In this document: one piece after another, positions 52,201 through 60,033 of the stretch
Layout: every line of letters starts with the position of its first letter
Numbering within the stretch: position 1 is the first letter of the stretch
Source of the DNA: Saccharopolyspora phatthalungensis
GTDB lineage: Bacteria > Actinomycetota > Actinomycetes > Mycobacteriales > Pseudonocardiaceae
Direction of reading: 5' to 3'
Length of the DNA: 64,000 nt
Assembly (NCBI RefSeq): GCF_014203395.1
Contig: NZ_JACHIW010000002.1
Coordinates: forward strand, 1,426,001-1,490,000
The notes under the pieces: generated by a model
Database searches by the model: none
Seen by the model: the letters and a program-made list of their open reading frames with translations, nothing else
Told to the model about the DNA's origin: nothing
Made by a program: the position numbers and the translations under genes

Positions 52201-52976
52201 GAAATCGTGCCTCCTGGCTCGCTTCTACAGACCGTCCTCTGGCTCGCACCGGCGATCTCTGCTGTTTCTGCGGGTAACGCCCGTTGATGTCAACCGTGTG
52301 CCCCAGCAACCGCCGTCACCGGTCGCCCATGATGCCCACACGGAGAGTATCTGTCCGGTCGTGCAGCGTGGCGTGGCACCACCTTTCCGGACTCTGGCAG
52401 CCGGATAGTGTGTTGCCACAAAACACCTTTCGTTGTTGTGTGTTCTGCGCACCCCACCGCTACACCAACGCTCACGGTTCGTTGGTGGCCTCAGTAGGAA
52501 ATCCATCGAAGCGGCGTAGCCGCCCGAGACGCCCCGCACTGGTTTGAGCGACTGCGGATCACACCTCGGCCGGGTCGCCCAGCCTGGGCGGGTAAACCCA
52601 TGTCCTGGAACCGTGCGGCTCCGGTTGCGAATCAGCCTGCTGGGCGGCCATCACTTCTTCCTTTCGCGCACTCGTAGAACCCGCACACCATCCAGTACTG
52701 GCTGCATCGGTGGCCGCCGGTGGGGAAGGTCAGCGCCGGGCGCCCGACTGACGGCACGGCGGTGGGAACCCGGCGATCCGACCCGGGTCGGGGGTTGGAG
52801 TCGGACCACCGGGGGCTTACGTGGGCCGCCGCCGTCATCGACAAGTCCGGCTCGCCACACAGCGGGATGGGCCAGCGAAGATCGGCCCAGGCGAGTCCTG
52901 GTCGGTCGTCGATAGTGGCGTGGCCAACTCAATCATCGTCGCGGTCAGCTCCGACCTTCCGATCCCCAGCGGTGCT
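52201..52976. other. Region without a recognised gene
   Basis: Several frames of 60-100 codons lie on both strands with no motif or good ribosome site. A minus-strand start near 52,650 with GGAAG gives only about 30 residues (MAAQQADSQPEP and on). Nothing here can be assigned. Confidence 0.3.
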
Positions 52977-52991
52977 AGCCCCATTGGGGCT
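52977..52991. promoter_or_regulatory. Palindrome AGCCCCATTGGGGCT before the truncated XRE copy
   Basis: It differs by one central base from the palindrome at 45740-45754 and is followed directly by a consensus TTGACA (52991-52996). The similarity with the other leader continues to the start codon at 53084. Confidence 0.55.
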
Positions 52992-53083
52992 TGACAGTGC
53001 CAGGCTCGACACGACCGACTGGTACCAAGCGGGGTTTGCGCTGTGAACCTGCGCGAGCACCCTCCAGTAGCGAACGGCGAGCC

Positions 53084-53164
53084 ATGACTGGTCGGAAACG
53101 ACAACGCTGCCGATTCTGCGGCACCGTATTGGGAACCAGTGCCGTCGAGCCGATGTGCGGCTAG
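53084..53164 (+). pseudogene. Truncated copy of the zinc-ribbon XRE regulator
   Basis: ATG 53084, preceded by the same GGCGAGCC as the gene at 45881, encodes MTGRKRQRCRFCGTVLGTSA, then VEPMCG and TAG. This parallels MNGPRQRCQCCGTVLRVGVN at 45881. Only 26 codons remain and the helix-turn-helix is absent. It is a duplicate whose body was lost. Confidence 0.75.
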
Positions 53165-53409
53165 CGCGCACGCGCGGCGTTCGAGTCCGCAGGCGGAGGA
53201 GACCAGATTCGACGATCCTGCGGAAGATGCGTCGAGTGAGCCAGAAGCGCAGCCCAGCACCTAAACGACCTGTTGATGCCTGTATGCGTCCTGCGAACGC
53301 CCCGTCGGCTGGGACGTCAGCAGCTGGGCGCGCGTCATGGGACTCTCTGCTCATTCCTCCCCCTGGGCCGTTGTGCGTTTCCGAGGATGTCGACGAACAA
53401 CAGACCAAG

Positions 53410-53434
53410 GCAAGAATATTCAGAATATTCTTGC
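53410..53434. promoter_or_regulatory. Perfect A+T-rich palindrome with 12-bp arms
   Basis: Arms GCAAGAATATTC (53410-53421) and GAATATTCTTGC (53423-53434) flank one base. Such an A+T-rich perfect palindrome is conspicuous in this DNA. It lies about 115 bases upstream of the 53548 operon and is a strong candidate operator for its XRE/DUF5753 regulator; a terminator is the alternative. Confidence 0.6.
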
Positions 53435-53547
53435 TAATGTCCACTCATTTGGAGCATAGACCGCGGCGTGGTTCATGGGATGTGATAGATCAGCAGGCAT
53501 AATCCGCATCGCCTTCGGACGCGATGCAGTGACGACAGGAGAGACCG

Positions 53548-53757
53548 ATGAAGTTGGCGTTCCTCGGCACCACGAGCACGGGCGGGCAGTGCCCGAACTT
53601 GTACGAGACCGACCGAGACACCTATGTGATCCAGGGCTACAAGATCACCGATCCCGACGCGCAGGCCACGCTGCACGATCGCGGCATGCCCGAGACCGAA
53701 ACCGCAGTCGAGATCCCCAAGGCACTGCTGGACTTCGCGCCGAGGAACACGGCATGA
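53548..53757 (+). CDS. Small conserved hypothetical protein (69 aa) of a DUF6879-XRE module
   Basis: ATG has AGGAGAG upstream. The product begins MKLAFLGTTSTGGQCPNLYE and continues DTYVIQGYKITDP, with a C-terminal TAVEIPKALLDFAP. No catalytic motif is seen. The stop overlaps the next ATG (ATGA), forming a three-gene unit with a DUF6879 protein and an XRE regulator. Its size and partner suggest a toxin-antitoxin-like or signalling module. Confidence 0.7.
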   Translation: MKLAFLGTTSTGGQCPNLYETDRDTYVIQGYKITDPDAQATLHDRGMPETETAVEIPKALLDFAPRNTA

Positions 53758-54284
53758 GCCGCCTTGTCAGACCTGGCCCCGGGTTCGACGAGCTGTTTTC
53801 CAGCTTCGGCCGCTCAGCATGGCGTTTCGAGACCCAACCTGCCTACCACGTCGACGCCGAGCAGCAGGCGATGCGCCGCTACCTGAACAGCGGCGAGCTC
53901 GATGTCAGCTACCTGACCGGATGGCTCGATGGGGTTCGCGAGGCGACCAGGCAGGGCAAGCGCTACGCCCGCGTCCGAGTGCTGACCGAGCCCCTGACCG
54001 ACTACCTGCGGTTCGAAATGGCTGTCGCGCCATACAACATCGCCGCAGGCGAAGACATCCGCGTGCTCTCCCCAGCCCAGGCCAGCGAACTGGCCCTGCC
54101 GGACTACGACTACTGGTTGTTCGACGACGAATGGCTCGCCATCATGCACTTCGGGCCGTCCGGCCTGCGCAATGCCGAAGTCGTCACCGACCCAGAGACC
54201 GTCGAGCAGCACCGTGCATGGAGGGACACGGCTGCCCGCAACGGGAGATCCTTCGAGGACCACCCTGCCCGGGGCCTAAGCTAG
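53754..54284 (+). CDS. DUF6879 family protein
   Basis: 176 residues: GFDELFSSFGRSAWRFETQPAY, YLTGWLDGVREATRQGKRYARVRVL, DYLRFEMAVAPYNIAAGEDIRVL and YDYWLFDDEWLAIMHF match the widespread actinobacterial DUF6879 pattern. The molecular function is unknown. These proteins are typically encoded beside XRE/DUF5753 regulators, as here. Translation is coupled to the preceding gene. Confidence 0.8.
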   Translation: MSRLVRPGPGFDELFSSFGRSAWRFETQPAYHVDAEQQAMRRYLNSGELDVSYLTGWLDGVREATRQGKRYARVRVLTEPLTDYLRFEMAVAPYNIAAGEDIRVLSPAQASELALPDYDYWLFDDEWLAIMHFGPSGLRNAEVVTDPETVEQHRAWRDTAARNGRSFEDHPARGLS

Positions 54285-54317
54285 ACCCGCACAGAGATCG
54301 TGAACGACTGAGGACGC

Positions 54318-55145
54318 GTGACCGACTTCGACAAACGCCGCCGCGCCTTCGGCGACCGGCTCCGCCAACTCCGTGAGCACACCGGACTGACCGGACATCA
54401 GTTTGCCGCGCGCGCCGGGTGGGGTCAGCCGAAGATCTCGAAGCTGGAGAACGGTCGGCAAACGCCCACCGACTCCGACATCATCACCTGGTGCCAGACC
54501 GCCGGCACCTCTGACGAGGCTCGCGAAGACCTGCGTGACGCTCTGCGAGACCTCAAAGTCCACTACGAATCATGGCGCCGCAGCCACCGCGAAGGGTCCC
54601 GCGCCCGGCAGGAAGAGAGCCGCAGCCTCGAACAATCCGCCGCGCGCATCCGCGCGGTCGACTTCGGCGTCGTACCCGGCCTCCTCCAGATTCCCGACTA
54701 CGCCAGCGAAGTCTTCCGCCTCTACTCCGAACTCAACGGCACCGCAGCCGACATCGACGAAGCCGTCGCCGCCCGGATCCAACGACAAAGCATCCTCTAC
54801 GACACCAGCAAACGCATCGAAATCCTCATCGCCGAGGCAGCCCTACGCTACCCCGTCTGCTCCCCCGAAATCATGCGCTCGCAACTCGACCGGCTCACGT
54901 CCCTAATCGGCATCAACCACATCCGCTTCGGCATACTCCCACTCGACCGGCAACTGCCATACATGCCCATGCACGGATACTGGCTCCTCGACGACCTAGC
55001 ACTCGTGGAAAACATCACCGCCGAAATCCGCATCACCGACGAAGACGAAGTCGCCACCTACCACACACTCACCGACCGACTCTGGAACGTCGCAGCCCAG
55101 GACGACAAAGCCCGGACCATCCTGCACCACCTGACAGCAACATGA
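54318..55145 (+). CDS. XRE regulator with DUF5753 (Scr1-type) domain
   Basis: 275 residues. The N-terminal helix-turn-helix LRQLREHTGLTGHQFAARAGWGQPKISKLENGRQTP is followed by DUF5753: RAVDFGVVPGLLQIPDYASEVF, RIQRQSILYD, EILIAEAALRYPV, IRFGILPLDRQLPYMPMHGYWLLDD. These are antitoxin-like regulators paired with small partner proteins. GTG start 54318, 33 bases after the DUF6879 stop. Hairpin repeat copy 2 follows the stop. Confidence 0.88.
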   Translation: MTDFDKRRRAFGDRLRQLREHTGLTGHQFAARAGWGQPKISKLENGRQTPTDSDIITWCQTAGTSDEAREDLRDALRDLKVHYESWRRSHREGSRARQEESRSLEQSAARIRAVDFGVVPGLLQIPDYASEVFRLYSELNGTAADIDEAVAARIQRQSILYDTSKRIEILIAEAALRYPVCSPEIMRSQLDRLTSLIGINHIRFGILPLDRQLPYMPMHGYWLLDDLALVENITAEIRITDEDEVATYHTLTDRLWNVAAQDDKARTILHHLTAT

Positions 55146-55198
55146 GATGACAAGGTTTATCCCATCGCACAGGGAAAACCGGCCTGTCCTCCGAATCC

Positions 55199-55251
55199 AT
55201 ATACATCACCTCGGGCGCGCAACCCGCCGCACTGTCCGGGTTACGTTGGGG
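55199..55251. repeat. Interspersed hairpin repeat, copy 2
   Basis: Arms AACCC (55221-55225) and GGGTT (55238-55242) surround GCCGCACTGTCC, with the ATCACCTCGGGCGCGC flank seen in copy 1. It lies between convergent genes and contains the stop codon of the LLM oxidoreductase gene, so it could act as a bidirectional terminator. Confidence 0.75.
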
Positions 55252-56305
55252 AGACGCCGTCAGAGACGGTCACGCGTCCTGTGGAAGTTCCGCGAGCGGG
55301 GTGCTGGCAGCTGAACGCTAGCGAGCTGAGCAGGTCGTAGGATCGGCGGCGATCAGCGTGGTTGTAGACCGGGGTGGTCACCATGAGCTCGTCCGCGCCC
55401 GTCGCGTTGAGCACGGAATTCAGCTTGCTGCGCACGGTGGTCGGCGCGCCCACCAGGACGCTTTGGGAGCGCGCGGCGATTTCCTCGCGGTCTGCGGCGG
55501 TGTAGGGGTAGGCGGCTGCGTCTTCCGGGCTGGGCAACAGGATCCGCTTGCCCCGCATGCGGCTGAGCACCTTCAGCCGAGTTGATCCCGCGAGCCATTC
55601 GGCGCGCTCATCGGTGTCTGCGGCGATGACCGACACGCTGATGATAATCTGCGGGGCCGGCGACATCGGGGAAGGCCGGAACGCGTCCTTATACACCTGG
55701 ACTGCCTCCAGACCCTCCGGGTTGAGGTGGTGAGCGAACGCGTAGGGCAAGCCGACCGAGCCCGCCAGCTCGGCGCTGGCTGTGCTTGAGCCGAGAATCC
55801 ATACATGCGGCTGGTTTCCGACGGCGGGTACCGCCGTGGGAGTCTGATCCTCCGGCGGATCGAAGTAGCCCAGCAACTCGTGCAGTCGCTCGGCAAACGG
55901 CATTTCGGTGCGCGCGTGTGCACTGCGGATCGCGGCGACGGCGTCTGGCGGTCCACCGGGGGCGCGGCCGAGTCCGAGATCAATCCTTCCGGGGTGTAGC
56001 GCCTCCAGAGTCCCGAACTGCTCTGCGACCACCAGCGGCGCGTGATTGGGCAACAGAACCCCGCCGGATCCCACGCGCATGCGGTCAGTAGCGGCGGCGA
56101 TCCGCCCCACCAGCACTGCGGGAGCAGAGCTGGCGACGCCGCGCATGCTGTGGTGCTCGGACACCCAGTACCGGTAATAGCCCAGTTCGTCGGCAAACCG
56201 GGCCAGATCGAGGGTGTTGTGCAGGGCCTGCCGAGCCGTCGAGCCCTGCACAATGGGCGAAGTGTCCAGAACGGACAACCGCACGTCAGTCTCCGACGGA
56301 GCCAC
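55241..56305 (-). CDS. LLM-class (luciferase-like) flavin-dependent oxidoreductase
   Basis: 354 residues. LSVLDTSPIVQGSTARQAL, FADELGYYRYWVSEHHSM, VGSGGVLLPNHAPLVVAEQFGTLEALHPGRIDLGLGRAPG and the late VGAPTTVRSKL match the single-component LLM group. These use FMN or F420; the substrate cannot be told from sequence. The stop lies within the hairpin repeat. Confidence 0.88.
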   Translation of the reverse strand: MAPSETDVRLSVLDTSPIVQGSTARQALHNTLDLARFADELGYYRYWVSEHHSMRGVASSAPAVLVGRIAAATDRMRVGSGGVLLPNHAPLVVAEQFGTLEALHPGRIDLGLGRAPGGPPDAVAAIRSAHARTEMPFAERLHELLGYFDPPEDQTPTAVPAVGNQPHVWILGSSTASAELAGSVGLPYAFAHHLNPEGLEAVQVYKDAFRPSPMSPAPQIIISVSVIAADTDERAEWLAGSTRLKVLSRMRGKRILLPSPEDAAAYPYTAADREEIAARSQSVLVGAPTTVRSKLNSVLNATGADELMVTTPVYNHADRRRSYDLLSSLAFSCQHPARGTSTGRVTVSDGVSPT

Positions 56306-56438
56306 CCGCCGCCTCCTTCCCTATCGCGCCGCGCCTCGTCAGCTCGTCACCGAGCCTTATCATCCACCGTGCCCGGCGCGTGGCCAGACCACCGATTCGA
56401 TCTGAATCCGGCGATCAACGCAAGATCCACACCAAAGA

Positions 56439-56486
56439 CCGAAAGAGCCCGCTGAACGAGCTTTCGCACCCAGCGGGCTCTTTCGG
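56439..56486. terminator. Strong hairpin with 16-bp perfect arms
   Basis: CCGAAAGAGCCCGCTG (56439-56454) and its exact complement (56471-56486) flank a 16-base loop. It lies three bases beyond the tRNA 3' fragment and is the natural terminator for a minus-strand tRNA gene, kept with the fragment. Confidence 0.8.
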
Positions 56487-56489
56487 CCG

Positions 56490-56531
56490 TCGGGACGACA
56501 GGATTCGAACCTGCGCCCCTTTGACCCCCAG
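56490..56531 (-). tRNA. 3' half of tRNA-Pro(GGG): truncated tRNA, likely attachment site
   Basis: The minus strand reads CTGGGGGTCAA (anticodon loop and stem, GGG), a variable region, GCAGGTTCGAATCCTG (T arm) and CGTCCCGA (acceptor strand and discriminator). The matching 5' acceptor (CGGGACG) and D arm are not found upstream. A 3' tRNA fragment with its terminator is the usual scar or boundary of an integrated element. No integrase is in the window. Confidence 0.7.
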
Positions 56532-56595
56532 GTGCCCCGATGTCGGCCGTCCTGTTGGCAGGTGCAATCGGTCTGTCGCGCGACGAGGGGATCGG

Positions 56596-57337
56596 TCAGG
56601 TCCGGTCGGGTCGCAGTCGTGTCCGGAGTAGGTGTCCTACACGGTGCAGGACGTCGATTTGGGCGGGGTTGTAGAGGTCGTTGATGGCCGCGCCGATCGT
56701 GTGCGCCGTGAAGTGCGCGCCGCGCGGTGCGTCGGCGCTCACGTCGTGCAGCTCGGGGTATTTGGTGAGGAGGCCGCGGGCGTAAGGAGCCAGTCGCTCG
56801 GCCAGCGCGTGCCGGGTCTGCTCGTCGGCGTCGGCGGGCAAGCGATTGAACTCGGAGGTCGCGGGGTCCGCGTCGTAGTTCCGCAGCATCTTCTTGTGCG
56901 TCGAGTGTCGAGGGACCGAGCACCCGCGTCATGACGAGAATGAAGGCGCGGTCGGCGTTGGAGAAATCCGCATCGGCGGTGGCCACGGCCAGCTCGGGCG
57001 GCAGGTCGGTCGGTGTGGCCTGACGCAGGATCAGGCGGAGTTCGAGGCGCACCCGCTGTAGTCGTTCGATGGTCGCGGCCAGTTCGGCGTCCAGCGTCCG
57101 CATCGCTTCTTCGGGGTGTTCGTCGGCGTCGCCCAAGTCGGCGATCTGGGACAGGGAGAACCCGAGATCGGTCAAGCGCTTGATCCGCAGCAGACGCACC
57201 AGGTGGGCCACGCCATAGCGCTTGTAGCCGTTGGCCCGTCGTTCGGGCTCGACGAGCAGGCCGACGTCGTGGTAATGCCGCACCGCCCGCACGCTCGTGC
57301 CGGCGAGTTCGGCGAGCTGACGAGTGCTCCACGCCAT
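56596..57337 (-). pseudogene. MerR-family regulator, single-base frameshift
   Basis: ATG 57337 begins MAWSTRQLAELAGTSVRAVRHYHDVGLLVEPER, the MerR winged helix, then LRIKRLTDLGFSLSQIADL and a coiled coil. Near 56,890 the frame breaks after STLDAQ; the next frame continues at once with MLRNYDADPATSEFN and ends LHRVGHLLRTRLRPDRT at 56596. Removing one base there restores about 245 residues. Confidence 0.8.
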
Positions 57338-57420
57338 GATTACCGCACGCTCCTCGGGAACCGGGTCCGTCGGCACGGAGGCGCCGACACCGGGGACAGT
57401 CAAAACTGTGCCGCGACGGC

Positions 57421-57627
57421 ATGGTCAAGCGCTTTCGCAGCAACGAGACGCAGTTGAAGACGGACGGCTATGGCGGTCACTCAATGAAGGTCCATGTCCA
57501 CCGCCGTCAGCCCGCGCAAGTGGCAGCCTGGCTGCGCGATGCCGGATTCACGGTCGAGGCTCACATGCTGCTCACCCCGGAGGAGAACGTCCCGCAAGCC
57601 GTTGTTTTTGCGCGCCCCCAATCCTAA
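57421..57627 (+). pseudogene. Methyltransferase C-terminal remnant
   Basis: 68 codons. GGHSMKVHVHRRQPAQVAAW, then LRDAGFTVEAHMLLTPEENVPQAVVFARP, match the ending of class I SAM methyltransferases (last strands, L-x-x-AGF). The SAM-binding part is absent and the first residues are unrelated. It adds to the fragments around the tRNA scar. Confidence 0.55.
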
Positions 57628-57653
57628 CTTCGGTGCGGGCGTAGCGTCCAGGA

Positions 57654-57706
57654 GCTATAGCTCATCTTGGGCGTGCAACCCACCACACTGTCCGGGTTGT
57701 GTTGGG
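57654..57706. repeat. Interspersed hairpin repeat, copy 3
   Basis: Arms CAACCC (57676-57681) and GGGTTG (57694-57699) surround ACCACACTGTCC, with the flank TCATCTTGGGCGTG. It lies between the methyltransferase remnant and the 3' end of the M20 gene, again at a convergent gene junction. Confidence 0.75.
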
Positions 57707-57740
57707 AAAACGCGGTTTCGCGCGAAGACGTCACGCGCCC

Positions 57741-58829
57741 TCAGCACAGTGCGGCGCCGCGCCGCAGCAGTTGGTAGATCGCTTCCGCCGCTTGCTCGAT
57801 CAGCTCCACCGAGCAGCTCTCGTCCACGGTGTGGGCCTGCTCCGGATCACCCGGGCCGAACAGCACGACATCCGGCTCGCCCAGCTTTTCGGCCAGCACG
57901 GACGCGTCCGTGAAGTAGGTGGCGTGCTCCGGCTGCCACCGCGCATCGCCGACAATCTCGACCAGGTTTCGCACGAATGGAGAATCCGGGCCCGTCGCGA
58001 CGCCCGGCAGGTCGAGGATTCGTTCGATCCGAACCTCCGGCCCGGCCAGGGCGGTGATCTCCGCGATCGCTTCCGCCGAACCGAAACCGGCGACAGTGCG
58101 CACGTCGAGGCACATTTCGGCGTGGTCCGGAACCAGGTTGGGCTGCACGCCCGAGCGGAACGTGCCCACGTTGACCGTCGCCGGCCCCTGCGCCGGGCTC
58201 ACCGGCCAGCCGGTGTGCTGGTGGATCCGCACCGCTGCCGCCGCCAGTTCCGCCAGGGCGTTGCGGCCCAGCTCCGGCCGCGAACCGTGCGCGGCGACGC
58301 CACGCACCGCCAGCCGGAGCCACAGAGTTCCCTTGTGTCCCAGCACAACCCGGTTCGCGGTCGGCTCGGCCACCACCAGCACCGGGCTGGGGCGCAAAGC
58401 CGCCCGGTCAATCTGCGCGCCGCCCTCGCAGCCGGTCTCCTCGCCGAAGGTGAACACGAGCTGGGTCCCGACGCCGGACGGGCGGTCCGCGGCGTGCCGG
58501 ATAGCGGCGGTGACGATGCATGCGACGCCGGCTTTCATGTCGCTGCTGCCGCGCCCCAGCAAACGCCCACCTTCGATCTGCCCGCTCAGCGGATCCCACG
58601 ACCAAGAGGATCCGTCGGCTGGGACGGTGTCCAGGTGGCCGGTCAGGGTGATCGGCGTCCCCGTGCCGGAGCGGGCGATGACGTTCGCGCGGCCCGGCAC
58701 GGGTTCGTCGATCTGCACCTCGAAACCGGCGTCGGCCACCAGCGAGGCCACCAGTTCGGCGGCGGGTTTCTCACCACCCGCGCGCGTGTCGAGCCGGACC
58801 AGTTGCTGGGCTAGGTCGACAGTGTCCAC
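57741..58829 (-). CDS. M20-family metallopeptidase (ArgE/DapE-like deacylase)
   Basis: 362 residues. Metal and catalytic residues are in LTGHLDTVPAD (His, Asp), GRGSSDMKAGVA (Asp), GEETGCEGG (catalytic Glu-Glu) and VAEPTANRVVLGHKG. The dimerisation domain begins near GVAAHGSRPELG. GTG 58829 is preceded by GGAGGAG; an upstream extension lacks family similarity. It follows the LacI gene by 20 bases and may deacylate or hydrolyse the imported compound. Confidence 0.87.
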   Translation of the reverse strand: MDTVDLAQQLVRLDTRAGGEKPAAELVASLVADAGFEVQIDEPVPGRANVIARSGTGTPITLTGHLDTVPADGSSWSWDPLSGQIEGGRLLGRGSSDMKAGVACIVTAAIRHAADRPSGVGTQLVFTFGEETGCEGGAQIDRAALRPSPVLVVAEPTANRVVLGHKGTLWLRLAVRGVAAHGSRPELGRNALAELAAAAVRIHQHTGWPVSPAQGPATVNVGTFRSGVQPNLVPDHAEMCLDVRTVAGFGSAEAIAEITALAGPEVRIERILDLPGVATGPDSPFVRNLVEIVGDARWQPEHATYFTDASVLAEKLGEPDVVLFGPGDPEQAHTVDESCSVELIEQAAEAIYQLLRRGAALC

Positions 58830-58849
58830 GTCTCCTCCGCGGTGCTGGG

Positions 58850-59872
58850 TCAATGGCGATCGGGCAGTTCGCGAGTGCTGTGCCGGACGACCAGTTTCGG
58901 GATGAGTGCGATATGCGCCGACGCTTCCGCCGCCTCGGTGCCGCTCGCCGCCGCGAGCAGTCGTACCGCTTCGGACGCGATCTTCTTTCCCGGCTGGTCC
59001 ACTGTGGTCAGTGGCGGCTCGCCTAGCCTGGCGAACTCGATGTTGTCGTAGCCGGTCACCTGGACATCGTCGGGCACCTTGATGGCCCGTGCGCGGCACG
59101 CCCTGGTCACGCCCAGCGCGATCAGGTCGTCGGCGCACACGATCGCGTCCGGCAGCCGTTCCCGACCGGCCAGCCGTTCCAACGCCTGCTCGCCCCAGGC
59201 GATGCTGTACTCGCCGAGCAGCAACCAGTCGTCGCGCACGGTCATCCGCAACGCTTCGGCCTGCTGCTGGAAGCCCGCCAGTCTGCGCTCCGTCGAGGAA
59301 TTCGTCAGCAGCGATCCGACGAATGCCGCGGAGCGCGCCCCCGCCGCGTGCACGTGGTCGAGGACCAGCCGCATGGCGGCGATGTCGTCCACGCCCACCC
59401 AGTCCGTGCTGGTGCCATCGACGTACCGGTCCAGCTGGACCAGCGGTACCGCACGAGCCGCTTCGAGCACGGCGGGGGCGCTGTCGACGCCGTGCGTGGG
59501 GCTAACGATGATCCCGTCGACGTTGCGGGCGACCAGCGACCGGAGCCGCTCGGCCTCGACCGCCGGATCCGAGCGGGCGTCGCAGAGGAACAACTGCTTG
59601 CCCGATCCGCCGAGGGCGTGTTCGACGTTTTCCACCAGCGAGGTGAAGAACGGGTTCGAAATGCTCGGCACGACCATGCCGATGGTGTCGGTGCGGTTGC
59701 TGCGCAGCGCGCGACCGATGGAGTTGACCGAGTATCCGAGCTCGGCGGCGGCACGCTGCACCTTGCGGACCGTCTCGGCGGCGACCGGGCGGGAGCCGGT
59801 CAGCGCGCGCGAAACGGTCGCGGTGGAGACCCCGGCCCGCTCGGCGACATCGGCGATGGTCACCCCATGCAA
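58850..59872 (-). CDS. LacI-family transcriptional regulator
   Basis: About 340 residues. VTIADVAERAGVSTATVSRALTGSRPVAAETVRKVQRAAAELGY is the LacI helix-turn-helix plus hinge, followed by the sugar-binding fold (IGMVVPSISNPFFTSLVENVEHAL, DGIIVSPT, PDAIVCADDLIALGV). TTG 59872 has AGAGAGG eight bases upstream; GTG 59863 is an alternative. The palindrome AAACGTTT overlaps the start, implying autorepression. Divergent from the BtpA-PfkB-ABC operon, which it probably represses. Confidence 0.88.
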   Translation of the reverse strand: MHGVTIADVAERAGVSTATVSRALTGSRPVAAETVRKVQRAAAELGYSVNSIGRALRSNRTDTIGMVVPSISNPFFTSLVENVEHALGGSGKQLFLCDARSDPAVEAERLRSLVARNVDGIIVSPTHGVDSAPAVLEAARAVPLVQLDRYVDGTSTDWVGVDDIAAMRLVLDHVHAAGARSAAFVGSLLTNSSTERRLAGFQQQAEALRMTVRDDWLLLGEYSIAWGEQALERLAGRERLPDAIVCADDLIALGVTRACRARAIKVPDDVQVTGYDNIEFARLGEPPLTTVDQPGKKIASEAVRLLAAASGTEAAEASAHIALIPKLVVRHSTRELPDRH

Positions 59873-59878
59873 ACGTTT
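59871..59878. promoter_or_regulatory. LacI-type operator core AAACGTTT at the regulator start
   Basis: GCAAACGTTTAC has the central CG palindrome typical of LacI-family operators and covers the proposed start codon of the regulator. Confidence 0.5.
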
Positions 59879-59977
59879 ACCTCTCTCTAACCAATCAAGA
59901 ACGCGGGTGTCACGATCCAGAGAAAGTCTCCCTTGACCGCCAACGATTTGAACCCTACCGTACACCAGCATCGTCGA

Positions 59978-59991
59978 TGCAATCGATTACA
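59978..59991. promoter_or_regulatory. LacI-type operator TGCAATCGATTACA
   Basis: Near-perfect palindrome centred on CG, 43 bases before the BtpA-like gene start. It shares the spaced TGnAA-CG-TTnCA layout with the site at the regulator start, so one protein could bind both. Confidence 0.6.
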
Positions 59992-60033
59992 TCCCTGTTG
60001 TTTCCATTCCCGACTTCTCGTACGGAGTGCCCG

